Notes: generated by a model from the sequence alone, not told the origin. A stretch of 64,000 nucleotides of DNA from Oxytricha trifallax (GCA_000711775.1 ARYC01005037.1:1-64000); one strand, 5' to 3'. Shown: positions 41,901 to 57,944, counted from the stretch's first letter. A program made the numbers and translations.

Positions 41901-44179
41901 AAAGTATATAGTAGGCAAGATACTACAAAGATTTAAGTTAAGAGTGAGCCATTTCATATTTTATGATATTTAAAAAGCACTCTATAAATAATGCATTCAT
42001 AGAATTCAAGTTGTTCCATTACTAAAATCTCAACTTAGCAAATCGAGAATTATGTCTCTTTAGCAAGACTAATACTTTTAACGAAGCATTTCAAGCCTTT
42101 AACTAAGTTTCGGCTAAAATGAGTTGCTGGAGGTTAATTAAATTTAGATTCTCTACTTTATTTATTCTTCGCATTTCCTTTTTTGCCGACGAGATGCATC
42201 CAAATTATCTAAAAACAAATAGAGATCTAAATATGTATTGGAAATTAAAGAACGCATTTCTTAAAACTTTTATTTCTTTCTTCACTAAATTTTCAATTCT
42301 TTATAGTTGTAACGAGTTTTGTGTTGAAAGGAAAACAACCAAACATGCATACAAGATTATGTTGGCATTTTTATATGTGTTAATTAACGCATTTTTCATT
42401 AAGCTTTGCAAAGTATAGAAGGAAGCGAATATCTCGTTAATATAATGAAAATTTGTTTTGAAAGATCCTCAATGGAAAGTTAAACATAAAGTAGAGATCT
42501 AGTTGTTCAAAATATTAAATGAAACTTAATCATTTAGAGACAAGTGAGAGAAATTTACATTCTATAAATAATCCCATTGGATAGGCAGTTCAAGTTAATA
42601 ATTTTTAACATCGAGTAAATTAATGCAACACACTTTTATAACAGTCTAAGATATATCTATGCTATCGGCGGTTAAGATAATTTGCTCATTGAAATTCAAG
42701 AAATACTTAAATAAACTGTAACAAGCATATTCTGTAATCAAGAGTATAGTCAAAAGCGAAATTAGACATTTAAATCAATGCAGTTTAAAAGAATTTCGTC
42801 TCTTTCAAGAGAGTGAAAAAGGAATAACTAGAAAGCCTTATATCCGCTCTCCATGTTAATATTGATATGAGCAGCTTCTTAAATGATGGCCATTAGTGAT
42901 TTAATTATAAATGGGATTTTTCTTATTCCAGATATCTATTTTATATCTTATAAAGGGTTCAGAGAAAGAGAGAGAAAAACTTTGCTTCAAAAGTAGATAG
43001 TAGGCTAAATACTATAAAGATTCAAGTTAAAAGTGAGCCGTTATATATTATATGATATTTTAAAAGCATCTCTATAAATAATGCCTTCATAGAATTCAAA
43101 TTGTTCCATTACTAAAATCTCAACTTAGCAAATCGAGAATTATGTCTCTTTATCAAGACTAATACTTTAACGAAGCATTTCAAGCCTTTGACTAAGTTTC
43201 GGCTAAAATGAGTTGCTGGAGGTTAATTAAATTTAGATTCTTAACGTTATTATTCTTCGCATTTCCTTTTTTGCCGACGAGATGCATCCAAATTATCTAA
43301 AAACAAATAGAGATCTAAATATGTATTGGAAATTAAAGAACGCATTTCTTAAAACTTTTATTTCTTTCTTCACTAAATTTTCAATTCTTTATAGTTGTAA
43401 CGAGTTTTGTGTTGAAAGGAAAACAACCAAACATGCATACAAGATTATGTTGGCATTTTATATGTGTTAATTAACGCATTTTTCATTAATTTTTGCAAAG
43501 TATAGAAGGAAGCGAATATCTCGTTTATATAATGAAAATTTGTTTTGAAAGATCCTCAATGGAAAGTTAAACTTAAAGTAGAGATCTAGTTGTTCAAAAT
43601 ATTAAATGAAACTTAATTATCTAGAGACTAGTGAGAGAAATTTACATTCTATAAACAATCCCATTGGATAGGCAATTCAAGTTAATAATTTTTAACTTCG
43701 AGTAAATTAATACAACACACTTTTATAACAGTCTAAGATATAACTTTGTTATCGGCGGTTAAGATAATTTGCACATGGATGGAAATTCAAGAAATACTTA
43801 AATAAACTGTAACAAGCATATTCTATAATCGAGAGTATAGTCAAAATCGAATAGACATTTAAATCAATGCAGTTTAAAAGAATTTCGTCTCTTTCAAGAG
43901 AGTGAAAAAGGAATAACTAGAAAGCCTTATATCCGCTCTCCATGTTAATATTGATATGAGCAGCTTCTTAAATGATGGCCTTTGTGATTTAATTATAAAT
44001 GGGATTTTTCTTATTCCAGATGTCTATTTTATATCTTATAAAGGGTTCAGAGAAAGAGAGAGGAAAACTTTGCTTCAAAAGTAGATAGTAGGCTAAATAC
44101 TATAAAGATTCAAGTTAAGAGTGAGCCGTTATATATTATATGATATTTTAAAAGCATCTCTATAAATAAGCCTTCATAG

Positions 44180-44430
44180 AATCCTAATTGTTCCATCTCT
44201 AAAATCTCAACTTAGCAAATCAAGAATTGTCTATCTTTAGAAAGACTAATACTTTTAACGAAGCATTTCAAGCCTTTGACTAAGTTTCGCCTAAAATTAA
44301 TTGCTAGAGCTTAATTATATTGAAATTCTCTACATTATTTATTCTTTGCATTTCCTTTTTTGCCGACGAGATGCATATTAATTATCTCAAAATAGAGATT
44401 TATATATGTATTGGAAATTTAAGAAAGAGT
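44180..44430 (+). repeat. Diverged patch within satellite unit 9
   Basis: Between about 44180 and 44430 this unit differs at dozens of sites (for example GAATCCTAATTG, AGAATTGTCTATC, TTGCTAGAGCTTAATTAT), while the sequence on both sides returns to the array consensus. The landmark ATG is lost here (ATTAATTGCTAGAG). Confidence 0.75.
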
Positions 44431-47400
44431 TTCTTAAAACTTTTATTTCTTTTCTTCAGTAATTTTTCAATTCTTTATAGTTGTAACAAGTTTTGTGTTG
44501 AAAGGAAAACAACCAAACATACATACAAGATTATGTTGGCATTTTTATATGTGTTAATTAACGCATTTTTCATTAATTTTTGCAAAGTATAGAAGGAAGC
44601 GAATATCTCGTTTATATAATGAAAATCTGTTTTGAAAGATCCTCAATGGAAAGTTAAACTTAAAGTAGAGATCTAGTTGTTCAAAATATTAAATTAAACT
44701 TAATCATCTAGAGACTAGTGAGAGAAATTTACATTCTATAAACAATCCCATTGGATAGGCAATTCAAGTTAATAATTTTTAACTTCGAGTAAATTAATAC
44801 AACACACTTTTATAACAGTCTAAGATATAACTTTGTTATCGGCGGTTAAGATAATTTGCACATGGATGGAAATTCAAGAAATACTTAAATAAACTGTAAC
44901 AAGCATATTCTATAATCGAGAGTATAGTCAAAATCGAATAGACATTTAAATCAATGCAGTTTAAAAGAATTTCGTCTCTTTCAAGAGAGTGAAAAAGGAA
45001 TAACTAGAAAGCCTTATATCCGCTCTCCATGTTAATATTGATATGAGCAGCTTCTTAAATGATGGCCTTTGTGATTTAATTATAAATGGGATTTTTCTTA
45101 TTCCAGATGTCTATTTTATATCTTATAAAGGGTTCAGAGAAAGAGAGAGGAAAACTTTGCTTCAAAAGTAGATAGTAGGCTAAATACTATAAAGATTCAA
45201 GTTAAGAGTGAGCCGTTATATATTATATGATATTTTAAAAGCATCTCTATAAATAATGCCTTCATAGAATTCAAATTGTTCCATTACTAAAATCTCAACT
45301 TAGCAAATCGAGAATTATGTCTCTTTAGCAAGACTAATACTTTTAACGAAGCATTTCAAGCCTTTAACTAAGTTTCGGCTAAAATGAGTTGCTGGAGGTT
45401 AATTAAATTTAGATTCTCTACTTTATTTATTCTTCGCATTTCCTTTTTTGCCGACGAGATGCATCCAAATTATCTAAAAACAAATAGAGATCTAAATATG
45501 TATTGGAAATTAAAGAACAAATTTCTAAAACTTTTATTTCTTTCTTCAGTAATTTTTCAATTCTTTATAGTTGTAACAAGTTTTGTGTTGAAAGGAAAAC
45601 AACCAAACATGCATACAAGATTATGTTGGCATTTTTATATGTGTTAATTAACGCATTTTTCATTAAGCTTTGCAAAGTATAGAAGGAAGCGAATATCTCG
45701 TTAATATAATGAAAATTTGTTTTGAAAGATCCTCAATGGAAAGTTAAACTTAAAGTAGAGATCTAGTTGTTCAAAATATTAAATGAAACTTAATCATCCT
45801 AGACTAGTGAGAGAAATTTACATTCTATAAACAATCCCATTGGATAGGCAATTCAAGTTAATAATTTTTAACTTCGAGTAAATTAATACAACACACTTTT
45901 ATAACAGTCTAAGATATAACTTTGTTATCGGCGGTTAAGATAATTTGCACATGGATGGAAATTCAAGAAATACTTAAATAAACTGTAACAAGCATATTCT
46001 ATAATCGAGAGTATAGTCAAAATCGAATAGACATTTAAATCAATGCAGTTTAAAAGAATTTCGTCTCTTTCAAGAGAGTGAAAAAGGAATAACTAGAAAG
46101 CCTTATATCCGCTCTCCATGTTAATATTGATATGAGCAGCTTCTTAAATGATGGCCATTAGTGATTTAATTATAAATGGGATTTTTCTTATTCCAGATAT
46201 CTATTTTATATCTTATAAAGGGTTCAGAGAAAGAGAGAGAAAAACTTTGCTTCAAAAGTAGATAGTAGGCTAAATACTATAAAGATTCAAGTTAAAAGTG
46301 AGCCGTTATATATTATATGATATTTTAAAAGCATCTCTATAAATAATGCCTTCATAGAATTCAAATTGTTCCATTACTAAAATCTCAACTTAGGCAAATC
46401 GAGAATTATGTCTCTTTATCAAGACTAATACTTTAACGAAGCATTTCAAGCCTTTGACTAAGTTTCGGCTAAAATGAGTTGCTGGAGGTTAATTAAATTT
46501 AGATTCTTAACGTTATTATTCTTCGCATTTCCTTTTTTGCCGACGAGATGCATCCAAATTATCTAAAAACAAATAGAGATCTAAATATGTATTGGAAATT
46601 AAAGAACGCATTTCTTAAAACTTTTATTTCTTTCTTCACTAAATTTTCAATTCTTTATAGTTGTAACGAGTTTTGTGTTGAAAGGAAAACAACCAAACAT
46701 GCATACAAGATTATGTTGGCATTTTTTATATGTGTTAATTAACGCATTTTTCATTAAGCTTTGCAAAGTATAGAAGGAAGCGAATATCTCGTTAATATAA
46801 TGAAAATTTGTTTTGAAAGATCCTCAATGGAAAGTTAAACATAAAGTAGAGATCTAGTTGTTCAAAATATTAAATGAAACTTAATCATTTAGAGACAAGT
46901 GAGAGAAATTTACATTCTATAAATAATCCCATTGGATAGGCAGTTCAAGTTAATAATTTTTAACATCGAGTAAATTAATGCAACACACTTTTATAACAGT
47001 CTAAGATATATCTATGCTATCGGCGGTTAAGATAATTTGCTCATTGAAATTCAAGAAATACTTAAATAAACTGTAACAAGCATATTCTGTAATCAAGAGT
47101 ATAGTCAAAAGCGAATAGACATTTAAATCAATGCAGTTTAAAAGAATTTCGTCTCTTTCAAGAGAGTGAAAAAGGAATAACTAAAAAGCCTTATTTCTGC
47201 TCTCCATGTTAATATTGATATGAGCAGCTTCTTAAATGATGGCCATTAGTGATTTAATTATAAATGGGATTTTTCTTATTCCAGATGTCTATTTTATATC
47301 TTATAAAGGGTTCAGAGAAAGAGAGAGAAAAACTTTGCTTCAAAAGTAGATAGTAGGCTAAATACTATAAAGATTCAAGTTAAAAGTGAGCCGTTATATA

Positions 47401-50400
47401 TTATATGATATTTTAAAAGCATCTCTATAAATAATGCCTTCATAGAATTCAAATTGTTCCATTACTAAAATCTCAACTTAGCAAATCGAGAATTATGTCT
47501 CTTTAGCAAGACTAATACTTTAACGAAGCATTTCAAGCCTTTAACTAAGTTTCTGCTAAAATGAGTTGCTGGAGGTTAATTAAATTTAGATTCTTAACGT
47601 TATTTATTCTTCGCATTTCCTTTTTTGCCGACGAGATGCATCCAAATTATCTAAAAACAAATAGAGATCTAAATATGTATTGGAAATTAAAGAACGCATT
47701 TCTTAAAACTTTTATTTCTTTCTTCACTAAATTTTCAATTCTTTATAGTTGTAACGAGTTTTGTGTTGAAAGGAAAACAACCAAACATGCATACAAGATT
47801 ATGTTGGCATTTTTATGTGTTAATTAACGCATTTTTCATTAAGCTTTGCAAAGTATAGAAGGAAGCGAATATCTCGTTAATATAATGAAAATTTGTTTTG
47901 AAAGATCCTCAATGGAAAGTTAAACTTAAAGTAGAGATCTAGTTGTTCAAAATATTAAATGAAACTTAATCATCCTAGACTAGTGAGAGAAATTTACATT
48001 CTATAAACAATCCCATTGGATAGGCAATTCAAGTTAATAATTTTTAACTTCGAGTAAATTAATACAACACACTTTTATAACAGTCTAAGATATAACTTTG
48101 TTATCGGCGGTTAAGATAATTTGCACATGGATGGAAATTCAAGAAATACTTAAATAAACTGTAACAAGCATATTCTATAATCGAGAGTATAGTCAAAATC
48201 GAATAGACATTTAAATCAATGCAGTTTAAAAGAATTTCGTCTCTTTCAAGAGAGTGAAAAAGGAATAACTAGAAAGCCTTATATCCGCTCTCCATGTTAA
48301 TATTGATATGAGCAGCTTCTTAAATGATGGCCATTAGTGATTTAATTATAAATGGGATTTTTCTTATTCCAGATATCTATTTTCTATCTTATAAAGGGTT
48401 CATAGAGAGAGGGAGAGGAAAACTTTGCTTCTAAAGTATATAGTAGGCAAGATACTACAAAGATTTAAGTTAAGAGTGAGCCATTTCATATTTTATGATA
48501 TTTAAAAAGCACTCTATAAATAATGCATTCATAGAATTCAAGTTGTTCCATTACTAAAATCTCAACTTAGCAAATCGAGAATTATGTCTCTTTAGCAAGA
48601 CTAATACTTTTAACGAAGCATTTCAAGCCTTTAACTAAGTTTCGGCTAAAATGAGTTGCTGGAGGTTAATTAAATTTAGATTCTCTACTTTATTTATTCT
48701 TCGCATTTCCTTTTTTGCCGACGAGATGCATCCAAATTATCTAAAAACAAATAGAGATCTAAATATGTATTGGAAATTAAAGAACAAATTTCTTAAAACT
48801 TTTATTTCTTTCTTCACTAAATTTTCAATTCTTTATAGTTGTAACGAGTTTTGTGTTGAAAGGAAAACAACCAAACATGCATACAAGATTATGTTGGCAT
48901 TTTTATATGTGTTAATTAACGCATTTTTCATTAATTTTTGCAAAGTATAGAAGGAAGCGAATATCTCGTTTATATAATGAAAATTTGTTTTGAAAGATCC
49001 TCAATGGAAAGTTAAACTTAAAGTAGAGATCTAGTTGTTCAAAATATTAAATGAAACTTAATTATCTAGAGACTAGTGAGAGAAATTTACATTCTATAAA
49101 CAATCCCATTGGATAGGCAATTCAAGTTAATAATTTTTAACTTCGAGTAAATTAATACAACACACTTTATAACAGTCTAAGATATAACTTTGTTATCGGC
49201 GGTTAAGATAATTTGCACATGGATGGAAATTCAAGAAATACTTAAATAAACTGTAACAAGCATATTCTATAATCGAGAGTATAGTCAAAATCGAATAGAC
49301 ATTTAAATCAATGCAGTTTAAAAGAATTTCGTCTCTTTCAAGAGAGTGAAAAAGGAATAACTAGAAAGCCTTATATCCGCTCTCCATGTTAATATTGATA
49401 TGAGCAGCTTCTTAAATGATGGCCTTTGTGATTTAATTATAAATGGGATTTTTCTTATTCCAGATGTCTATTTTATATCTTATAAAGGGTTCAGAGAAAG
49501 AGAGAGGAAAACTTTGCTTCAAAAGTAGATAGTAGGCTAAATACTATAAAGATTCAAGTTAAGAGTGAGCCGTTATATATTATATGATATTTTAAGAGAA
49601 CTCTATGAATAATGCCTTCCTAGAATTAAAATTGTTCCATTACTAAAATCTCAACTTAGCAAATCGAGAATTATGTCTCTTTAGTAAGACAAATACGTTC
49701 AACGAAGCATTTCAAGACTTTGACTAAACTTCGGCTTAAATGAATTGCTGGAGGTGAATTGAATTTAGATTCTCTACATTATTTATTATTCGCATTTCCT
49801 TTTTTGCCGACGAGATGCATCCAAATTATCTAAAAACAAATAGAGATCTAAATATGTATTGGAAATTAAAGAACGCATTTCTTAAAACTTTTATTTCTTT
49901 CTTCACTAAATTTTCAATTCTTTATAGTTGTAACGAGTTTTGTGTTGAAAGGAAAACAACCAAACATGCATACAAGATTATGTTGGCATTTTTATATGTG
50001 TTAATTAACGCATTTTTCATTAAGCTTTGCAAAGTATAGAAGGAAGCGAATATCTCGTTAATATAATGAAAATTTGTTTTGAAAGATCCTCAATGGAAAG
50101 TTAAACTTAAAGTAGAGATCTAGTTTGTTCAAAATATTAAATGAAACTTAATCATCTAGAGACTAGTGAGAGAAATTTACATTCTATAAACAATCCCATT
50201 GGATAGGCAATTCAAGTTGATAATTTTTAACTTCGAGTAAATTAATACAACACACTTTTATAACAGTCTCTAAGATATAACTTTGTTATCGGCGGTTAAG
50301 ATAATTTGCACATGGATGGAAATTCAAGAAATACTTAAATAAACTGTAACAAGCATATTCTATAATCGAGAGTATAGTCAAAATCGAATAGACATTTAAA

Positions 50401-53400
50401 TCAATGCAGTTTAAAAGAATTTCGTCTCTTTCAAGAGAGTGAAAAAGGAATAACTAGAAAGCCTTATATCCGCTCTCCATGTTAAATTGATATGAGCAGC
50501 TTCTTAAATGATGGCCTTTGTGATTTAATTATAAATGGGATTTTTCTTATTCCAGATGTCTATTTTATATCTTATAAAGGGTTCAGAGAAAGAGAGAGGA
50601 AAACTTTGCTTCAAAAGTAGATAGTAGGCTAAATACTATAAAGATTCAAGTTAAGAGTGAGCCGTTATATATTATATGATATTTTAAAAGCATCTCTATA
50701 AATAATGCCTTCATAGAATTCAAATTGTTCCATTACTAAAATCTCAACTTAGCAAATCGAGAATTATGTCTCTTTATCAAGACTAATACTTTAACGAAGC
50801 ATTTCAAGCCTTTGACTAAGTTTCGGCTAAAATGAGTTGCTGGAGGTTAATTAAATTTAGATTCTTAACGTTATTTATTCTTCGCATTTCCTTTTTTGCC
50901 GACGAGATGCATCCAAATTATCTAAAAACAAATAGAGATCTAAATATGTATTGGAAATTAAAGAACGCATTTCTTAAAACTTTTATTTCTTTCTTCACTA
51001 AATTTTCAATTCTTTATAGTTGTAACGAGTTTTGTGTTGAAAGGAAAACAACCAAACATGCATACAAGATTATGTTGGCATTTTTATATGTGTTAATTAA
51101 CGCATTTTTCATTAAGCTTTGCAAAGTATAGAAGGAAGCGAATATCTCGTTAATATAATGAAAATTTGTTTTGAAAGATCCTCAATGGAAAGTTAAACTT
51201 AAAGTAGAGATCTAGTTGTTCAAAATATTAAATGAAACTTAATCATCTAGAGACTAGTGAGAGAAATTTACATTCTATAAACAATCCCATTGGATAGGCA
51301 ATTCAAGTTGATAATTTTTAACTTCGAGTAAATTAATACAACACACTTTTATAACAGTCTAAGATATAACTTTGTTATCGGCGGTTAAGATAATTTGCAC
51401 ATGGATGGAAATTCAAGAAATACTTAAATAAACTGTAACAAGCATATTCTATAATCGAGAGTATAGTCAAAATCGAATAGACATTTAAATCAATGCAGTT
51501 TAAAAGAATTTCGTCTCTTTCAAGAGAGTGAAAAAGGAATAACTAGAAAGCCTTATATCCGCTCTCCATGTTAAATTGATATGAGCAGCTTCTTAAATGA
51601 TGGCCATTAGTGATTTAATTATAAATGGGATTTTTCTTATTCCAGATATCTATTTTATATCTTATAAAGGGTTCAGAGAAAGAGAGAGAAAAACTTTGCT
51701 TCAAAAGTAGATAGTAGGCTAAATACTATAAAGATTCAAGTTAAAAGTGAGCCGTTATATATTATATGATATTTTAAAAGCATCTCTATAAATAATGCCT
51801 TCATAGAATTCAAATTGTTCCATTACTAAAATCTCAACTTAGCAAATCGAGAATTATGTCTCTTTAGCAAGACTAATACTTTTAACGAAGCATTTCAAGC
51901 CTTTAACTAAGTTTCGGCTAAAATGAGTTGCTGGAGGTTAATTAAATTTAGATTCTCTACTTTATTTATTCTTCGCATTTCCTTTTTTGCCGACGAGATG
52001 CATCCAAATTATCTAAAAATAGAGATCTAAATATGTATTGGAAATTAAAGAGAATTTCATAAAACCTTTATTTCTTTCTTCAGTAAATTTTCAATTCTTA
52101 ATAGTTGTAACAAGTTTTGTGTTGAAAGAAAACAACCAAACATACATACAAGATCATGTTGCCATTTTATATGTGTTAATTAACGCATTTTTCATTAATT
52201 TTTGCAAAGTATAGAAGGAAGCGAATATCTCGTTTATATAATGAAAATCTGTTTCGAAAGATCCTCAATGGAAAGTTAAACATAAAGTAGAGATCTAGTT
52301 GTTCAAAATATTAAATGAAACTTAATCATCTAGAGACAAGTGAGAGAAATTTACATTCTATAAACAATCCCATTGGATAGGCAATTCAAGTTAATAATTT
52401 TTAACATCGAGTAAATTAATACAACACACTTTTATAACAGTCTAAGATATAACTATGCTATCGGCGGTTAAGATAATTTGCACATTGAAATTCAAGAAAT
52501 ACTTAAATAAACTGTAACAAGCATATTCTATAATCAAGAGTATAGTCAAACGAATAGACATTTAAATCAATGCAGTTTAAAAGAATTTCGTCTCTTTCAA
52601 GAGAGTGAAAAAGGAATAACTAGAAAGCCTTATATCCGCTCTCCATGTTAATATTGATATGAGCAGCTTCTTAAATGATGGCCTTTGTGATTTAATTATA
52701 AATGGGATTTTTCTTATTCCAGATGTCTATTTTATATCTTATAAAGGGTTCAGAGAAAGAGAGAGGAAAACTTTGCTTCAAAAGTAGATAGTAGGCTAAA
52801 TACTATAAAGATTCAAGTTAAGAGTGAGCCATTACATATTATATGATATTTTAAAAGCACTCTAAAAATAATGCCTTCATAGAATTGTTCCATTACTAAA
52901 ATCTCAACTTAGCAAATAGAATTAGTAAGACGAATACTTTAACGAAGCATTGCAAGCCTTTGACTAAGTTTCGGCTAAAATGAATTGCTGGAGGTTAATT
53001 AAATTTAGATTCTCAACATTACTTAATCTTCGCATTTCTTTTTTGCCGACGAGATGCATCCAAATTATCTAAAAACAAATAGAGATCTAAATATGTATTG
53101 GAAATTAAAGAACGCATTTCTTAAAACTTTTATTTCTTTCTTCACTAAATTTTCAATTCTTTATAGTTGTAACGAGTTTTGTGTTGAAAGGAAAACAACC
53201 AAACATGCATACAAGATTATGTTGGCATTTTATATGTGTTAATTAACGCATTTTTCATTAAGCTTTGCAAAGTATAGAAGGAAGCGAATATCTCGTTAAT
53301 ATAATGAAAATCTGTTTTGAAAGATCCTCAATGGAAAGTTAAACTTAAAGTAGAGATCTAGTTGTTCAAAATATTAAATGAAACTTAATCATCTAGAGAC

Positions 53401-56400
53401 TAGTGAGAGAAATTTACATTCTATAAACAATCCCATTGGATAGGCAATTCAAGTTAATAATTTTTAACTTCGAGTAAATTAATACAACACACTTTTATAA
53501 CAGTCTAAGATATACTATGTTATCGGCGGTTAAGATAATTTGCACATTGAAATTCAAGAAATACTTAAATAAACTGTAACAAGCATATTCTATAATCAAG
53601 AGTATAGTCAAAAGCGAATAGACATTTAAATCAATGCAGTTTAAAAGAATTACATCTCTTTCAAGAGAGTGAAAAAGGAATAACTAAAAAGCCTTATATC
53701 CGCTCTCCATGTTAATATTGATATGAGCAGCTTCTTAAATGATGGCCTTTGTGATTTAATTATAAATGGGATTTTTCTTATTCCAGATATCTATTTTATA
53801 TCTTATAAAGGGTTCAGAGAAAGAGAGAGGAAAACTTTGCTTCAAAAGTAGATAGTAGGCAAAATACTACAAAGATTCAAGTTAAGAGTGAGCCATTACA
53901 TATTATATGATATTTAAAAAGCACTCTATAATAATGCATTAATAGAATTCAAATTGTTCCATTACTAAAATCTAACTTAGCAAATCGAGAATTATGTCTC
54001 TTTAGCAAGACGAATACTTTAACGAAGCATTTCAAGCCTTTAACTAAGTTTCGGCTAAAATGAGTTGCTGGAGGTTAATTAAATTTAGATTCTCAACGTT
54101 ATTTATTCTTCGCATTTCCTTTTTTGCCGACGAGATGCATCCAAATTATCTAAAAACAAATAGAGATCTAAATGTATTGGAAATTAAAGAACGAATTTCA
54201 TAAAACTTTTATTTCTTTCTTCACTAAATTTTCAATTCTTTATAGTTGTAACAAGTTTTGTGTTGAAAGGAAAACAACCAAACATACATACAAGATTATG
54301 TTGGCATTTTTATATGTGTTAATTAACGCATTTTTCATTAATTTTTGCAAAGTATAGAAGGAAGCGAATATCTCGTTTATATAATGAAAATCTGTTTTGA
54401 AAGATCCTCAATGGAAAGTTAAACTTAAAGTAGAGATCTAGTTGTTCAAAATATTAAATGAAACTTAATCATCTAGAGACTAGTGAGAGAAATTTACATT
54501 CTATAAACAATCCCATTGGATAGGCAATTCAAGTTAATAATTTTTAACTTCGAGTAAATTAATACAACACACTTTTATAACAGTCTAAGATATAACTTTG
54601 TTATCGGCGGTTAAGATAATTTGCACATGGATGGAAATTCAAGAAATACTTAAATAAACTGTAACAAGCATATTCTATAATCGAGAGTATAGTCAAAAGC
54701 GAATAGACATTTAAATCAATGCAGTTTAAAAGAATTTCGTCTCTTTCAAGAGAGTGAAAAAGGAATAACTAAAAAGCCTTATATCCGCTCTCCATGTTAA
54801 AATTGTATGAGCAGCTTCTTAAATGATGGCCTTAGTGATTTAATTATAAATGGGATTTTTCTTATTCCAGATGTCTATTTTATATCTTATAAAGGGTTCA
54901 GAGAAAGAGAGAGGAAAACTTTGCTTCAAAAGTAGATAGTAGGCAAAATACTACAAAGATTCAAGTTAAGAGTGAGCCATTACATATTATATGATATTTA
55001 AAAAGCACTCTATAATAATGCATTCATAGAATTCAAATTGTTCCATTACTAAAATCTCAACTTAGCAAATCGAGAATTATGTCTCTTTAGCAAGACTAAT
55101 ACTTTAACGAAGCATTTCAAGCCTTTAACTAAGTTTCGGCTAAAATGAGTTGCTGGAGGTTAATTAAATTTAGATTCTCAACGTTATTTATTCTTCGCAT
55201 TTCCTTTTTTGCCGACGAGATGCATCCAAATTATCTAAAAACAAATAGAGATCTAAATATGTATTGGAAATTAAAGAACGCATTTCTTAAAACTTTTATT
55301 TCTTTCTTCACTAAATTTTCAATTCTTTATAGTTGTAACGAGTTTTGTGTTGAAAGGAAAACAACCAAACATGCATACAAGATTATGTTGGCATTTTTAT
55401 ATGTGTTAATTAACGCATTTTTCATTAAGCTTTGCAAAGTATAGAAGGAAGCGAATATCTCGTTAATATAATGAAAATTTGTTTTGAAAGATCCTCAATG
55501 GAAAGTTAAACTTAAAGTAGAGATCTAGTTGTTCAAAATATTAAATGAAACTTAATCATCTAGAGACTAGTGAGAGAAATTTACATTCTATAAACAATCC
55601 CATTGGATAGGCAATTCAAGTTGATAATTTTTAACTTCGAGTAAATTAATACAACACACTTTTATAACAGTCTAAGATATAACTTTGTTATCGGCGGTTA
55701 AGATAATTTGCACATGGATGGAAATTCAAGAAATACTTAAATAAACTGTAACAAGCATATTCTATAATCGAGAGTATAGTCAAAATCGAATAGACATTTA
55801 AATCAATGCAGTTTAAAAGAATTTCGTCTCTTTCAAGAGAGTGAAAAAGGAATAACTAGAAAGCCTTATATCCGCTCTCCATGTTAATATTGATATGAGC
55901 AGCTTCTTAAATGATGGCCATTAGTGATTTAATTATAAATGGGATTTTTCTTATTCCAGATATCTATTTTATATCTTATAAAGGGTCAGAGAAAGAGAGA
56001 GAAAAACTTTGCTTCAAAAGTAGATAGTAGGCAAAATACTACAAAGATTCAAGTTAAAAGTGAGCCATTACATATTATATGATATTTAAAAAGCACTCTA
56101 TAAATAATGCATTCATAGAATTCAAATTGTTCCATTACTAAAATCTCAACTTAGCAAATCGAGAATTATGTCTCTTTAGCAAGACTAATACTTTTAACGA
56201 AGCATTTCAAGCCTTTAACTAAGTTTCGGCTAAAATGAGTTGCTGGAGGTTAATTAAATTTAGATTCTCTACTTTATTTATTCTTCGCATTTCCTTTTTT
56301 GCCGACGAGATGCATCCAAATTATCTAAAAACAAATAGAGATCTAAATATGTATTGGAAATTAAAGAACAAATTTCTAAAACTTTTATTTCTTTCTTCAG

Positions 56401-57944
56401 TAATTTTTCAATTCTTTATAGTTGTAACAAGTTTTGTGTTGAAAGGAAAACAACCAAACATACATACAAGATTATGTTGGCATTTTTATATGTGTTAATT
56501 AACGCATTTTTCATTAATTTTTGCAAAGTATAGAAGGAAGCGAATATCTCGTTAATATAATGAAAATTTGTTTTGAAAGATCCTCAATGGAAAGTTAAAC
56601 TTAAAGTAGAGATCTAGTTGTTCAAAATATTAAATGAAACTTAATCATCTAGAGACTAGTGAGAGAAATTTACATTCTATAAACAATCCCATTGAATAGG
56701 CAATTCAAGTTAATAATTTTTAACTTCGAGTAAATTAATACAACACACTTTTATAACAGTCTAAGATATAACTATGTTATCGGCGGTTAAGATAATTTGC
56801 ACATTGAAATTCAAGAAATACTTAAATAAACTGTAACAAGCATATTCTATAATCAAGAGTATAGTCAAAAGCGAATAGACATTTAAATCAATGCAGTTTA
56901 AAAGAATTTCGTCTCTTTCAAGAGAGTGAAAAAGGAATAACTAAAAAGCCTTATATCCGCTCTCCATGTTAATATTGATATGAGCAGCTTCTTAAATGAT
57001 GGCCATTAGTGATTTAATTATAAATGGGATTTTTCTTATTCCAGATGTCTATTTTATATCTTATAAAGGGTTCAAGAAAGAGAGAGAAAAACTTTGCTTC
57101 AAAAGTAGATAGTAGGCTAAATACTATAAAGATTCAAGTTAAAAGTGAGCCGTTATATATTATATGATATTTTAAAAGCATCTCTATAAATAATGCCTTC
57201 ATAGAATTAAAATTGTTCCATTACTAAAATCTCAACTTAGCAAATCGAGAATTATGTCTCTTTAGCAAGACGAATACTTTAACGAAGCAATTCAAGACTT
57301 TGACTAAATTTCGGCTAAAATGAATTGCTGGAGGATAATAAAATTTAGATTCTCAACATTATTTATTCTTCGCATTTCCTTTTTTGCCGACGAGATGCAT
57401 CCAAATTATCTAAAAACAAATAGAGATCTAAATATGTATTGGAAATTAAAGAACGAATTTCATAAAACTTTTATTTCTTTCTTCAGTAATTTTTCAATTC
57501 TTTATAGTTGTAACAAGTTTTGTGTTGAAAGGAAAACAACCAAACATACATACAAGATTATGTTGGCATTTTTATATGTGTTAATTAACGCATTTTTCAT
57601 TAATTTTTGCAAAGTATAGAAGGAAGCGAATATCTCGTTTATATAATGAAAATCTGTTTTGAAAGATCCTCAATGGAAAGTTAAACTTAAAGTAGAGATC
57701 TAGTTGTTCAAAATATTAAATTAAACTTAATCATCTAGAGACTAGTGAGAGAAATTTACATTCTATAAACAATCCCATTGGATAGGCAATTCAAGTTAAT
57801 AATTTTTAACTTCGAGTAAATTAATACAACACACTTTTATAACAGTCTAAGATATAACTTTGTTATCGGCGGTTAAGATAATTTGCACATGGATGGAAAT
57901 TCAAGAAATACTTAAATAAACTGTAACAAGCATATTCTATAATC

